DNA of 64,000 bases from Pachyseris speciosa (GCA_016490735.1 JAEMWC010001202.1:164729-228728), one strand, 5' to 3'; numbered from the stretch's first letter, positions 31,560-44,223 are shown. A program made the numbers and translations. Notes: generated by a model from the sequence alone, not told the origin.

Positions 31560-32215
31560 TCCCAGCGGCCATCAATATACTGCGGAATTTCGTTGACGGT
31601 AAAGTTATTGCCAGCCTTCATGCTCCGAAATGAAAATGATATTGAATCATCTACAAGATTCTCGTTTGGGTGACACCTTATCCCCAGATCAGAGTGTGCT
31701 TAACTAATCGGTATATTTCTTTTCTTTTCTTCTCAGATTATTGCAGACATAGTAATTAGACTTAATTCTATGTGGAGCCTTCACAAATGCTTAGCCGCAA
31801 TCTTCGACTTTAGAAAGTAAAGTTCGTTGGATTGTCATTAGTGTTGTTGATCTCCTTGTTACATGGAACGTTCAGTCTGATATAACCGCATATTCCCCTC
31901 TGTGTTAGTATTCGGTTTAAACACTTAGATTACACAATTTAGCCCGAGGCCTTGCTCGGTTATCAGTACAACGTGGTAAACCTATTTAAACTAATCACTG
32001 AATTTGGTTTCTATGTTTTCAATTTATAAAAAGGTCCACAGCTGGAGAACGTATAAAAGCAAGCACAAGAAAATTCAAGCTCTGGGACTTAAACGTCAGA
32101 TAATTAAGATAAGTTCAACAACTTTTTTCTCTTTGTTGTTGAATAAGTAGTATATTTACCCAAATCGAGGACAAAATTTTCAATCCCAGGAGAATCAACT
32201 CAAAATTGCAGGTAC
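31560..32215 (+). repeat. old duplicated block, copy 2
   Basis: It matches 26740..27895 without the LINE insertion, giving an empty-site reference for that insertion near 31912. Landmarks are CCCCAGATCAGAGTG, TTGCAGACATAGT and GGAGCCTTCACAAATGC. Confidence 0.7.
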
Positions 32216-32705
32216 ATCTCTCTAAAACATGTCCAAAATTATAAAAAGTTCAAGGTGTACCCTCAGGATTAGGGTACAGGTTAACCTATAGGTATAGGTT
32301 AGGGTATAGGTTGTCAGAATCGTCAATTATTTAAAACGTTTGTACAAATTTTACTGATATATTGTCCGAAATTAGTTAAAACTTATATAGTCTCAATTTT
32401 AATTATTGTAATTGAATTAATAGACTACTTAAATTTATTCATCCATTCCCAAGTAATTTGAATATTTTTTTGAGGGAAAATTTTCCTGTTTGGCTGATTT
32501 CGTTTAGTTTCTGAAATATTTCCCCTAAATCAACTTTCAAATCGATGATTTCAATTAGACTACAAAAACAGCAAGTCAGGAAAAACAATTAGCACAAGTT
32601 GAATGTCGCACATCAGTCAAAACTTTCTAATTTATGTCAAACTGTCCGACTTTGATTAGGTAAGACTAACGATATTTTGAGCAAAATTGCAGTGATTGAA
32701 TTGTA

Positions 32706-32741
<36 letters not shown>

Positions 32742-32992
32742 TTAGAACTTATATAGCCCATTTTCCATGTGTATATGATCAAATGCGCTTTACAAGCAGA
32801 TGAAATTGGAATTTGGAAATGTTGGTTTTTGTGGAGAGGGGAAAACCGGAGAACCCGGGGAAAAACCTCTCGGAGCAGAGAAGAGAACAAACAACAAACT
32901 CAACCCACATATGACGTCGAGTCCGGGAATCGAACCCGGGCCACATTGGTGGAAGGCGAGTGCTCTCACCACTGCGCCATCCCTGCTCCCCC
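32706..32992 (-). mobile_element. tRNA-headed SINE, copy 2
   Basis: It has the same architecture as 23880..24148 but is more complete. The minus strand begins with AGCAGGGATGGCGCAGTGG and a B box in CCGGGTTCGATTCCCGG, continues with a CTCCGAGAGGTTTTTCCCC body, then TTGTAAAGCGCATTTGATCA and GGGCTATATAAGTTC, and ends in (ATT)n. The tail matches the CR1/L2 LINE tail at 15890..15955, which suggests that LINE copies it. Confidence 0.88.
32914..32990 (-). ncRNA. tRNA-like pol III promoter head of SINE copy 2
   Basis: A box TGGCGCAGTGG and B box GGTTCGATTCC are both intact. Not a functional tRNA gene, because the acceptor stem is absent. Confidence 0.7.
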
Positions 32993-32999
32993 AAATTAG

Positions 33000-34440
33000 C
33001 GTCCATTCGTCTAGAGATTCGTCGCCATTTTTAAGAAGAGAAAATTACCTTTGTTTGTTATGGTTATTTGCTGCAACATTCTCCAAAACAAACATTCAAC
33101 TGGTTTATTAAAAACAGCAAATCAGATATAACAATTAGTAACAGCTGAGTGCCACTCACCAATCAATCAACTGAAAAATTTAACTGTCCTATTTTGTGCG
33201 ATTTCTTTTCTTTCGGGGAGGTCCTATGGAGATTGGGGGGTGGGGATAGTTAGGGAGCCTGCATGGTAATTTATAGGCTACACACATACAGCTCAAAAAG
33301 TTCAGATTGGAAAAATGAAAACTTCAATTTATATACATCACATCCTGGCGTAGTAACAACATAGAAATTGATTTTCAAAAGAAATCAATACTTTCGATCT
33401 GAATTTTTCATTGTTATCGAGAACTGATAACAATAAAGGTGTAGAATAAAGTATTTGTCGATTGTTATCGATGGACAAAACTCGATGACAAACGAGATAA
33501 CTTTTTCACATAAAGCTTATAAGCAGTGGTTCTACAGACACTTCAAAATGATATTGTCTGTACCAACTTTACAGTATGAGGTTCCAATGAAATAGAAAAT
33601 GTGAATAATTTTAATTTTTCCGTCTAGTTAGAGCTTTACCGATAGTAATAGACGTACATCAATCGATAGCAATCGACAAATCAATTGCCATTCTATTCTG
33701 TAACAGTCGAACTTTTCTTTGTCATTCACAATCATAATGTTATACAGCTGCAGTTTCCTTGAATGTTGCGCGTTTTTATGGCACAGTCTAGTTTGTACAA
33801 AAATTCCAACTCCGCGGTCTTTTGTTGACTTTTTCGTGCAGGCATCATACCCTCGTGAAAACTCGCATCGAGACGGAAGAAAGCTAAGATCTCGATAACT
33901 CCAGTTGAATAACAAATACACTCAATTACTGGTCAGGAGGGAAACGATTAGGTTTGTCGTCACCCGAATCGGGATCCTAAATCTTTCTTACCTCGGGACC
34001 AATAATTGACAGTAAACGGATCTCATATTTTCATCGATTACTAGGATAAATCGGGTGACTACGCCAGGTGTACGTACATATCATATCGTTACCCTATCTT
34101 CCTACTGAGGACTTCAAAGAACAAAACCATAACCGGAAAAAAATATGAACTGAAAACGTGGGTGGATTTCAAGGAACGTTTATAAAATAAGAGGGGATTC
34201 GCCAAAACAAAAAAGGTTTTCATTACTTTTTGACAAATTTTGAGTGTTAGGTGAAGATTCTCGTGTGCTTGAGAGGGACCGCAAATATTTCTCAAAATAT
34301 GTTGGAATGACAGTTTTTCATTAGTAAGAATTTCGGGGTGATTTTCGTTTTTCCAAGACGTGAATCATGTATGTTTATGCTCAAAATATTCAATAGGAAT
34401 TAAGGACAAGTTATAGCAATAATTTTAATATTGATTATTC
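33000..34440. other. AT-rich DNA with small inverted repeats
   Basis: TTGTCGATTGTTATCGATGG at 33455 is inverted at about 33660..33682, and GTCGTCACCCGA at 33957 at about 34050..34062. These are probably two small hairpin elements. No coding exon is supported. Confidence 0.4.
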
Positions 34441-35803
34441 TGTTTCAGTTTGAATTGCGAGAGGCTATTGCTGCGAACGGAGGGTGGTTGAAAAGTGGAA
34501 ATCACAAGAGGGTTGTGCGACTAAAATAGGAGTCCTTTACAAGCCAGGTGAAAGGAAGGAACTTTTTACCGTTGCAAGAAGCAAAGACTAAAAGGAACAC
34601 TCTCATGTTACTTAAAAGTGGGTACAAACATTTTAGTTAGGTTTAAATTAGCATACATTTCCAGATGCCACGCACCTCTCAGTAACCTCTTATTTCATTG
34701 GTTCTTATTACCACGCAGCTCCATTATTTCAGGGCTAGGATCCATTGTTTCTGTTGTTTGTTTATTGTTTTCCCAGCCAATCCTGTGAGCTGTTCCGAGA
34801 GCTGCGTGGCGTCTCTACATTTCTCAAAAATTTCGAAAACATTTCGGCCTGGAATTATTTTAACTCAGTTTTATGTGCTCGATTATCATAAATTCAATTT
34901 TTAATTATTGAAAGCAAAAACGTTGACAACTTTACAAGATGAACAATGAAGAAATTGGACTATTTTGCACAAAAACAGTCAGTTTTAAAGATCTTCTTGG
35001 TCTTGACAATTCTTCGGGAGTTTTGAGAAACGTCCTTCGACTCCAAATACCATCAGCAGGATTTGCTAAATTTTGCAAACTCTAAATTCTCGGTAGGTTT
35101 CTCATAAATTTCCGATGAGTTTCTCATAGGTAAGTATAATTGTTTGATAAGTGCAACCAAAAACAACTGCAGTCGGAATAATATTTTTATTTCAGAACAT
35201 TTTGGGAACTGAGCTCAACGCTCAAAGCAATCAAAAAGGCACGGTTCGTTGCTATTGTTTAGTTTTCTCAGTCAGCATGATGAGAAACCTTCGCCAAGAG
35301 TAAAAACATAGATGCTTAATCTCCTTATCAAGCCTTTGACTAAGTATATCGAAATCCGTCTTGCATGAACAGGAAGTAAATTGCAAATTTGTTGAGTGTA
35401 AGCTTAAAAAGTTTAGCATTTTTTTTGGCGAATTTCATTTCAGATTAGAATAGTATTTCCTTTCGAGTTCTGTTCTCACCATCTAGGCGTCCACCTACGA
35501 TGAAATACTGCCTAATACGACATTTTTGAGAGAAAAACAAATGAAAAATGAACTGTGTAGAACAAATAATGTTAAATTAGTTTCTCATAACAGAATGATA
35601 GGAAAGACCAATTAGAACAATCTAAAACTCGCGTCAAATCCCACGTTTAAGATGGAGTGGTTTTTAATTTGAGTATCGAAAGTAAATCACGTTTGCTTTG
35701 GTTTTGCATGGCTTCGTTGTGTGATTGGCCAGCAAAACTCGCGCTACTCTTTCAACCAATACCGTGGAGTACACGCTTGGAAATTCTTGTTCGTAGACGT
35801 TAA

Positions 35804-36340
35804 AATGCCCATAATGTCAAAAAATGTTTTGCGCTCATCTAATTCTACATTTCGCCAAATGAACTTCTGCGAAAAAATTTTTCGATTTGGATAAAACGCA
35901 ATTTTTTTTATAACTTTATAAAGACATTCAAATTTGCCACCATTTTGGTCCACCATTCGCACCAGTCTTCCTCGGTTTAAAGTGACTTATCTGACTTGAA
36001 AACAAGTGGGAATTTTGCTTCAGAAGGATTAAAGCGTCAAGGTCACTAAGGACACCTAATAAAGCTCACAATATCGTAAAAGACCCGCACTCGACCTGTG
36101 TGTTTATATGCACTCAAGGTCAAGTGAGGTTCCTGAACCTACGTCACAGACATCAATCACGTGGTCATTTTGAGCACGTTACTCTTGTGATCAGCGGCAG
36201 TGGTCGACCGCAAGAAAATAGAATTTTTAACTTTGTAAAAAATCGCGTTTTATCCAAATCGAAAAATTTTTTCACCGAAGTTCATTTGATAAAATCTAGA
36301 ATTAGATGAGCGAAAAACATTTTTTGACATTATGGGCACT
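35804..36340. mobile_element. 537-bp MITE with about 115-bp TIRs and TTAA flanks
   Basis: The ends ARTGCCCATAATGTC and the following 100 bases are inverted copies (35804..35920 and 36225..36340), including ATTTTTCGATTTGGATAAAA. TTAA flanks both ends (35800..35803 and 36341..36344), the target duplication typical of piggyBac and Kolobok superfamilies. No transposase is present. Confidence 0.8.
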
Positions 36341-36353
36341 TTAAGTTTAAATA

Positions 36354-36410
36354 ATTTTGATGCCTTGACTCAAGGCATCAAAATTAAATGTTTGAAACAT
36401 TTAATTTTTA
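36354..36410. repeat. two adjacent perfect palindromes
   Basis: TTTTGATGCCTTGA with its mirror TCAAGGCATCAAAA, then TTAAATGTTT with AAACATTTAA. They lie just right of the TTAA element. Each could extrude a cruciform. Confidence 0.75.
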
Positions 36411-36697
36411 TCATTCTCTTTTGCTATATTACCATATTTCAATGTTATAATAACGAGGGCCACCCTAATTAACTTCGTGTTAGCTTTTTGGTGCCACCTT
36501 CCATAAATATTGTTTCTAATCTATTCTATTCTATTCTAACAAAAACCAATCGTGACTTGCACGCGCGCATTTTCCCGCGCTTTTCGCCGGTTGCATGTAA
36601 TCGCTTCGTATTCTGATTGGCTCATTGCAATGCTTACTTCTGTTGTGATTGGTTAGAGTAAATGAACTGTCTTTGAGAGAAATTTATAGACCTTTTT

Positions 36698-36872
36698 AGC
36701 TTGTAGATTTTGTTTTCCCAATGTAGGTCATGTGATGTTATCCTAGAGTACTGTTTCTTTGAAATTTCACCTTATTCACGTGAACATGTACGCATAATTT
36801 ATGAAAAGACAAAAGGCAAATCCACTTGGGAAGATCACATGGTCTACATTGGGAAAACAAAATCGACAAGCT
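36698..36872. mobile_element. 175-bp TIR element
   Basis: AGCTTGTAGATTTTGTTTTC and CCCAATGTAG at the left are inverted at the right end (CTACATTGGGAAAACAAAAT then CGACAAGCT). No open frame of note. Confidence 0.75.
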
Positions 36873-36876
36873 AAGT

Positions 36877-36993
36877 CCCGTTTCAAACTTCGAACTTCCC
36901 ATGTGCCGAATCTAATGCAAATGAGCGACAAACAATAGATTTTTCTCATTTGCATTAGATTCGGCACATGAGAAGTTCGATGTTTGAAACGGG
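36877..36993. mobile_element. 117-bp hairpin element
   Basis: The left arm CCCGTTTCAAAC with CGAATCTAATGCAAATGAG is inverted in the right arm around a loop of about 20 bases. It abuts the preceding element. Confidence 0.75.
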
Positions 36994-39900
36994 CCTAAAA
37001 AAGTCTTTTTTGCGACTAAATCAGGTATCTTGACTTCGCAATCTAAAACTCGTGTTGTGTTGGAATAAGTTAATTTGGTGACTAAATTAGTTTGTTGTAA
37101 CAAAGATTGACGAGTTCTCGCAATCTAGATCTCGCGCCAAATGGATAACGTTTTGAGATTATCCGAAAAAATTAGTTTCTTACGAGAAAGACTGATAGGA
37201 AAGATTAATTAATAGAAAAGCTGATATTTAATTTTCTGGTAAGATTTATGTTTGCAGATTTTGTTTTGGATATTATTTCCTGTCGAAATACATTCTCAAA
37301 ATCAAGTTTTCGCACTAAGTACGACGTTTAAACCACTTTAGCAAAAATTTAATATTGCAACTACTTTCTTTATAATAATGACGGATAGGACAGATTAATT
37401 TGATTAGAATAAATTATATTTTCTGGATGGGTTTGACTTTTTAAATTGGCGAGTTAAAAGTTTTAGTCAGCGGAGTAGTATGACTATTTTCTACAGTGAC
37501 TTCTCTGAGGTGCAGAACCCAGCGTATTTGGATGGAAAAAGTTTAAACATATGTGACAGTAGATTTATAGTTCTCGATAGCCGGTTCGCTTTCAGTGACC
37601 GAATTCTGATTTGATGAAAAAAAAGTAACATACACAGATTATGTCATGAAATTATATAGCAACTGAAATATGCAAAGTAGATGCTATGTGAAAAAATTAC
37701 AATAAATATTGAGTCACCTTAATAAGATATTTAAAAAAAATGGCAAAATTGGTTAACAGCAGAAGATGAAGTTCATTTTGTGCCGTATAGTTTTTATCTT
37801 CTGCCCAAAATGGACGCCGCGGAACGCAAGTCAGATGGTGCTTTTGATTGTTTTGTTTGGTGGGGTAAAAGAAAAAGTGTTTATACTTGAAGTTTTCTTT
37901 TACGGTTATAGCCCACTCGAATTGGCCAAAACATAAGAGAAACAAACTCTTAAAGATCTTACGTCCAAACTCAAGACAGGTTTCTCATAAATTTCCGACG
38001 AGTTTCTCATAGTTTGGTATAAGATTATTTGATAATCGCCATCAAACACAACTGCAGTCCGTAGAATATTTCACTCGGGAATAAGATTTTTATTTCAGAT
38101 CATTTTGAGAACTGAGCTCTACGCTCATAGCAATCAAAACTCAAAGCAATCAAAAAGGCACTGTTCCTTGCTTTTGTTTGATGGCAAACCTTTGCTTCGA
38201 GTAAAAACGTAGTTGTTTAATATCCTTATCAAGCTTTGGACTAAATATATCGAAATCCGTTCATCATGAACAGGAACTAAATTGCAAATTTTTCGAGTGT
38301 AAACTTAAAAAGTTTAACATTTTAGCGAATTTCATTTTAGACAAGAATATTATTTCCTTTCTAGTTCTGTTCTCGCCATCTGAGCCATATCTAGGCTGAT
38401 TTCGCGCCAAATACGACGTTTTTGAGAGAAAACATGAAAAAGAACCGGTAGGACAAATTATTTTCTCGACCAAATTAGCTTCTCATAGCAAAGACTAATA
38501 AGAGAGACCAATTAGAGCAATCTAAAACTCGCGTCAAATGTCACGTCTAAGATAACCCAAAAATAGTCTTTGGGAGATGTATATTTTGCGACTAAATCAG
38601 TTTCTTGCAACAAACACCTAAGAAGAGATGAATTACTGAGCACTGATATTTTTTGGAGGAACTGAATTCGAAATCTAAAACTCGTGTTGTATCGGGATGA
38701 AACAATTTGGCGACTAAAACTTAGTTTGTTATAACAAAGCTTGATATTTTCTAGATGGATTTAATTTTGGATATTTTTTTCTGACGAGATCTCGTTCCAA
38801 ATACCGGTATAAAGTTTTGAGGGAATCCGACAAAAAAAAAACGTTGAGGAGAAATTAAATTTGGCACTAAATTAGTTTCTTACAAGACTGATAGGAAATA
38901 TTAGTTAATAGATGAGCCGATATTTTCTTGTAAGATTTAAGATTTTGCGCGAAATAAGACGTTTGAGATAATCTCGAAAAATGAACTGCTTTAGGAAAAC
39001 TTTAATTTGCAACTAGATTACTTTCTTTAAATAAATACGAATAGGACAGATTAACTTTTGATTAGAAGAAACGATGTTTTCTGGCGGGATTTGACTTTTT
39101 TAAGTTGGCGAGTTGAAAGTTTTAGTCGGAGTAGTAGGACTACTTTCTACATAAAAAGTGCGGAACCCAGCGTGTTTTGCATGAAAAACGTTTAAACATA
39201 TGCGGCAGTGATGAGAAATCTTTGCCTCGCGTAATAACGTAGATGTTCAATTTCCTTATCAAGCTTTTGACTAAATATATCGAAATCCGTCTGTCATGAA
39301 CAGGAACTAAATTGGAAATTTGTCGAGTGTAAGCTTAAAAGTTAAGCATTTTTGCGAACTTCATTTTAGATTAGAATATTATTTCCTTTCGAGTTCTGTT
39401 CTCGCCATCTGAGCCATCTAGGCGTATCCCGTGCCAAATACGACGTTTTTGAGAGAAAACATCAAAAATGAAAACTAGAAATCGTCTTTTGGCGATATTT
39501 TCACACCATTTAGGCATTTCATGGCCAGATTTGGCAGTTTCATGCCGAAAAGTGGATTTTGTCAAAACTTTTGGCACATTGTTTAAGATAACCCAAAAAT
39601 GAATAGTGTTGGGAGAAATTTATTTTGCGACTAAATCAGTTTCTTACAACAAACATCTAACGAGAGATTAATTAGCTGATATTTTCTGAGGGAATTTAAT
39701 TCACAATCTAAAACTCATTTCGTGTTGGAATAGGTTAATTTGGCAACTACATAACTTTGTTCTAAAAGAAAAGAAAAGTTGATATTTTCTAGAGGAATTT
39801 GATTTGATTTTCTGGAGAATTTCGTTTTCAGGATATTGTTTTCTGAAAACTTCTCGCCATCTAGATCTCGCGCCAATAGTAACGTTAAAAGATAATCCGA

Positions 39901-41519
39901 AAAAAACCGTTGACGAGAAATTGAATTTGGCACTAAATATTTTGAGAGGCTATGGCTACGAAAGGAGTTTGTTTAGAGTGGAAATCACGAGAAGGTTAAG
40001 CAACCCCAGTACAAGCTGATTCATGCGTTCATGAACTTAAATTTCGAGATTCTACGTCACTCATTTAAGAGGAGTTCTTTTCAAGCCAAGAAAAAGCTAC
40101 GGAACGAACATTTGCAAGAAGCAAAGACTAAAAGGAAGCCCTTCACTGTAACTTATACGTGGGTGCAAGTATCTTAATACGGTTTAATTTAGCGTGACTT
40201 TCTCAAAACTGTGGAAATCACTTTCGGCCTAAAGTGGAATTATATATTAACAGTTTTACCTGCACAATGCTCATTATAAAAAATAATTTTTAATTATTGA
40301 AAGCAAAAGCGTTGACCATTTTTACAAGAGGAACAATGAAGATATGAGATTATATTTCACGCCAAAAAAAACAGATTTCAAAATATCAAAGAACTCAGTA
40401 GGGCTTAAATTCTTCTTCGTAATTCAGTGTAGGGAATTTTGATAAGCGCAAACGATAAGCAACTGCAGTTGGAAGAAAATTTTGGAATTGAGCTCAACGC
40501 TCAACGCAATCAAAACACGCACGTTGAAACTTGCATTATTTTAGTTCGTCGCTTTTGTTTAGTTTTCTCGGCGTGATCAGAAACTTTTGCCTAGAGTAAA
40601 AACTTAGATGTTCAATTTTCTTATCAAGCTTTTGACTAAATGTCGAAATCCGTCTTGCATGAACAGGAACTAAACTGTAAGGTTGTCGAGCATAAGCTTA
40701 AAAGTTTAGCATTTTTTGCGAATTTCATGTTAGATTAGAATATTATTTGCTTTCGAGTTCTATTCTCGCAATCTGGGCCATCTATGCTGATCTCGCGCCA
40801 AATTTGACGTGTTTGAGATAACTGTGTAGGACGATTTAATTTCGCAACCGAAAGGTTTTTCATAACAAAACTCCGATAGGAGAGGCCAATTAGAAGAACT
40901 GATATTTTCTGGAGGAATTTAATTCGCGATCTAAGACTCGCGCTAGCTGTTTTGAAAAAAGTTAATTTGGCAAATAAATAACAAAGGATAGTTATTTTTC
41001 ACTAAGTACTCATATTTCGTAGATGAATTTTAATCTTGAGAATTTCCTTTTGGATCAATACTTCATGTGGAGATGCATTCTTGCAATCTAGATCTCGCTC
41101 CAAATTCATCATTTTGAAATCCCGGAAAATGAACTGTTTGGGAGAAGTTATATTTGACACTAAATTAGTTTATTATAAGAAGGATTAATTAGAACATTCC
41201 ATATTTGCTGTTGACTTTTTTGTGAATTTTGTTTTGGATATTATTTCCTGTAGAGATGCAGTTTCAAAATATACGCATCTCACGCCAAATACCACGGCTA
41301 ATATCATCCCAAAAATACAACACAGGTACAAGAAAAATAGGAAAAATATAAAAGTGTACAAAACTAAAATGTTATATGTTGTGTTTACAATTGTACAATA
41401 TGATGGTATAAAACAAAGTGTTAAGCACTATCAAAAGTAAGTTCAACTGATTTCAAGTCTAGCTTTCGCCTTAAAACATTGAATAGATGTAGAGTTTCTT
41501 GTATGGCCAGTGAGGCTGT

Positions 41520-41906
41520 TCCATGACGCTATTGCCCTGAAGAAAAACGAGCGTTTAGCAGTTGCTGTACGACATTTAGGAAGGCTAAGTTGGTCACGAT
41601 TTCTAGCCTTTGTACTCGTATGTTTTTGAGCGCTCTGTAAGATTTGAACCTTTTACAGCTAGGCGTCAGACCATTCAAAAATTTATAAATCATGGTAGTG
41701 TCCCGCAACTGCAACAGGTCGTTTACGGTGAGCCAGCCCAGATCGTGAAGTATTGTGGAAATATGATCGTACGTTCCGGTATTGGTCAAACTGCTCGCGG
41801 CAAAATTTTGTATCAGTTGTAAATTAATATTTTGATTGAAAGTACAGGACCATACGGTCGAATAGTAAAATGAAATGTTTTCAGGGAAGTTCAATTTTGT
41901 AACCAC
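41520..41906 (-). pseudogene. LINE reverse transcriptase C-terminal scrap
   Basis: The minus-strand frame reads QLIQNFAASSLTNTGTYDHI, LHDLGWLTVNDLLQLRDTTM and IYKFLNGLTP. This mirrors the LQxxQNxAARLI..HWLPV..RI.FKILLLTYK..NGLAP signature of CR1-type LINEs. Both ends are lost. Confidence 0.75.
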
Positions 41907-42199
41907 ATTACTTTCTTGGAATAAACATCTAGTACGACATAATAACTTTTAATCAGAAGAAATATTTTCTGGAGGGACTTTGGTGATTCTCAAAATGGGA
42001 GGGGAAGTTCCGAATTCAATAACCGGGGGAATTTTAAGGCTTATTGCAATATCTTTACAGATCGCGATAGTTTATTCTTTACAGATCTCGATAGTTTTCA
42101 GTAACTAAATTCTGATTTAGGTAAACAGAAATACTAGCATGAACAACAGATGTGATAAAATTATACAAGAAAATATGGCAAATTGATGCTATTATGTGA

Positions 42200-43575
42200 A
42201 ATTATTATTATTACTATAGCATTTTTTTCACCGGAATAAGATACTTTAAAACAAGACAAAACTTGATTCTCTCTACGTATTGAGATTAAGCAGCAAAACA
42301 TATAAAACATTCTGTATTACAAATTTTGCTTTCCGTTCAAGCAACGGCGAAAACAGACGACGCAGGGCGTAATTGAGATAGTTGCTTTGATTTTTTGTTC
42401 AGTGGTAAAGTACAAAAAGGAAGACTGTGTTTTAGAACACTTAAGAAGTTTGGTAAGCGTTTCAAAGGTTTAGATAATATTATTTATCAGTTTTTAACTT
42501 CTGAAAAGGGCCAAAAAACAGACACAGTTAAAACAAATTGTTAGACCTTACGTCCAAACAGTTTTCACAAGGGAAAAGTGCATGTAAGACGACACGAAAA
42601 AGCGATTGCTAATCAAGATCTCTTGCGTAATTCGAGAACGGTGAAACAACAATACGTACGGTCTAGTAGTCATACATGTGTTATATTTTCAATAGGAAAT
42701 TTTGATGTAGTAAAAGAAATGGTCAAACAACATTTCTCTCATACTCAAATTTAGTAATATGAGTACTACAAAAGTCTCTCGAAGGACCAGAGCGCTTGCC
42801 AAGTAAATCACAACCAGTCGAAATCGGTCACAACTTTTTTGTTTCATGATAAAATCAAACCAGAATATTTTATCTGCATGCAATATTAATTTCTTCCTGG
42901 AATATCCTGAAAAAAAGTCCGTTCCTACAAACGATCGGAAAATAAAATTACAGCACTAGGATTAAAGATTCAAGGTTCAAGTAAATCAAGAGCGAGCCAG
43001 GACACAGCAATGGGAAAGGTATCAGAAACTGCAGTTTAATTCCTGTTCATGTCAAGACATGGTTGTCTGCAGCTTGTTAGATTAAAGAAATGAACTAAAC
43101 GAACATACGATCATATTATTTTTAATTAATAGTATAATCTTTATCTCATGTTTGCAAAATTATTAGCCAAAGAAATGTTACTTAAATAAGAAAGGCACAC
43201 TACCATAACAACGCATGTCAATAAATATTTGCTTTTCAAATCCAAAGTTTAACTTTTTCAGAAATGATCGTCTCCCTTAATTATATTAAAACTTACTTCT
43301 AATTAAGCCAAACAATCACTTCTGCATAAGGACGTTAGAAGAATACGAAACAAAACACTTTATTGACATGCGTACTTTTGTCAAATATCTTCGCCATGGT
43401 CATGTATCTTTAAATCAAACACTTCTCCTGTAAATTCCTACTTAATTTACCTGATACATTAATGAGAGATATATTGAATAAAAAAAAGAAAAAACAACTA
43501 ATAAACGGCCAGCAACTCTATCAGAGAGTGTGGTCAAATTGTGTGCGACTCCATTTACACAAGAGTAAACGGGGA
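42200..43575. other. unassigned AT-rich DNA
   Basis: No supported gene or bounded repeat. Confidence 0.4.
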
Positions 43576-43581
43576 GAGGGT

Positions 43582-43768
43582 AGAGTGCATTTCACAGGGA
43601 GTAGGGGGAGAGGGCGAGGCACCTCGCACTCCTCCCCTCTACCCCCTGCCGGTGCATTTCACAGGGAGTAGGGGGAGAGGGCGAGGCACCTCGCACTCCT
43701 CCCCTCTACCCCCTGCCGGTGCATTTCACAGGGAGTAGGGGGAGAGGGCAAGGCACCTCGCACTCCCT
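43582..43768 (+). repeat. 67-bp minisatellite, 2.8 near-identical copies
   Basis: Each unit starts GTGCATTTCACAGGGAGTAG, and its halves GTAGGGGGAGAGGGCGAGG and CACTCCTCCCCTCTACCCCC are nearly complementary, so a single unit folds into a hairpin. The copies differ at one or two positions, so the expansion is recent. Confidence 0.88.
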
Positions 43769-44084
43769 GGATTAACTCACTTTTTATACCTTGTTTTTTG
43801 GCTGGGTTGGTTCTGTTATATTTTATTCATTATGGTGGGATCTAACAGGTAAGGGTAAATAACATTGAGACACAAATGAGAGTTCAGATAAACCCATTTA
43901 TTTCGACAATGTTATAGAATACGTAATATTAGAATCATCTGAGAACCACGTTTTTGTAGCAGTGACACTCTTGAGAAGGGTTGGAAACAGTCTTGAGAGG
44001 AAATTTTTCAAATGCCAATGTGATTGAGTTTGTAAAAATAACACATTTTCCAGAATGTGATGTTAGAGTGACCTTTTTATTTTA

Positions 44085-44152
44085 CATGCAACCTCCCGCA
44101 CGGTAGTCCAGTGCTCTACCACTTAGCTAACCACTACTCTACTACTGTCCAA
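44085..44152 (-). ncRNA. degenerate tRNA-derived SINE head
   Basis: The minus strand reads TGGTTAGCTAAGTGGTAGAG, CACTGGACTACCGTGCGGG and a decayed B box GGTTGCATGTA. The A-box region is good and the B box is eroded. It is a different family from the two SINEs at 23.9 and 32.7 kb. Confidence 0.5.
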
Positions 44153-44159
44153 AACGTCT

Positions 44160-44223
44160 GAAGTTTCCCTCCCCTCCAACCCAACTAGTTGGGTTTATTC
44201 ATTACATATTATTGGTTTTGTAA

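Larger units (their letters stand above)
34440..42120 (+). repeat. 7.7-kb block of nested direct duplications
   Basis: A module with CTTATCAAGC, TCGAAATCCGTCTTGCATGA, ACAGGAA..TAAATTG and TTTCGAGTTCTGTTCTCGCC occurs four times (about 35300, 38200, 39230 and 40600). A second module (GAGAGGCTATKGCTRCGAA, then TTGCAAGAAGCAAAGACTAA) occurs at about 34455 and 39942. Spacing shows at least two duplication steps of about 5.4 kb and 1-3 kb. The block is AT-rich with no conserved frame; three inverted-repeat elements and one LINE scrap are embedded. Confidence 0.75.

Noticed and set aside
32270..32325. Interstitial telomere repeat
   Set aside because: Two TTAGGG words occur among irregular GTATAGGTTA phrases; there is no tandem TTAGGG array.
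43462..43738. Small proteins with duplicated GRGRGTSHSS segments
   Set aside because: These are translations of the 67-bp minisatellite in two frames.
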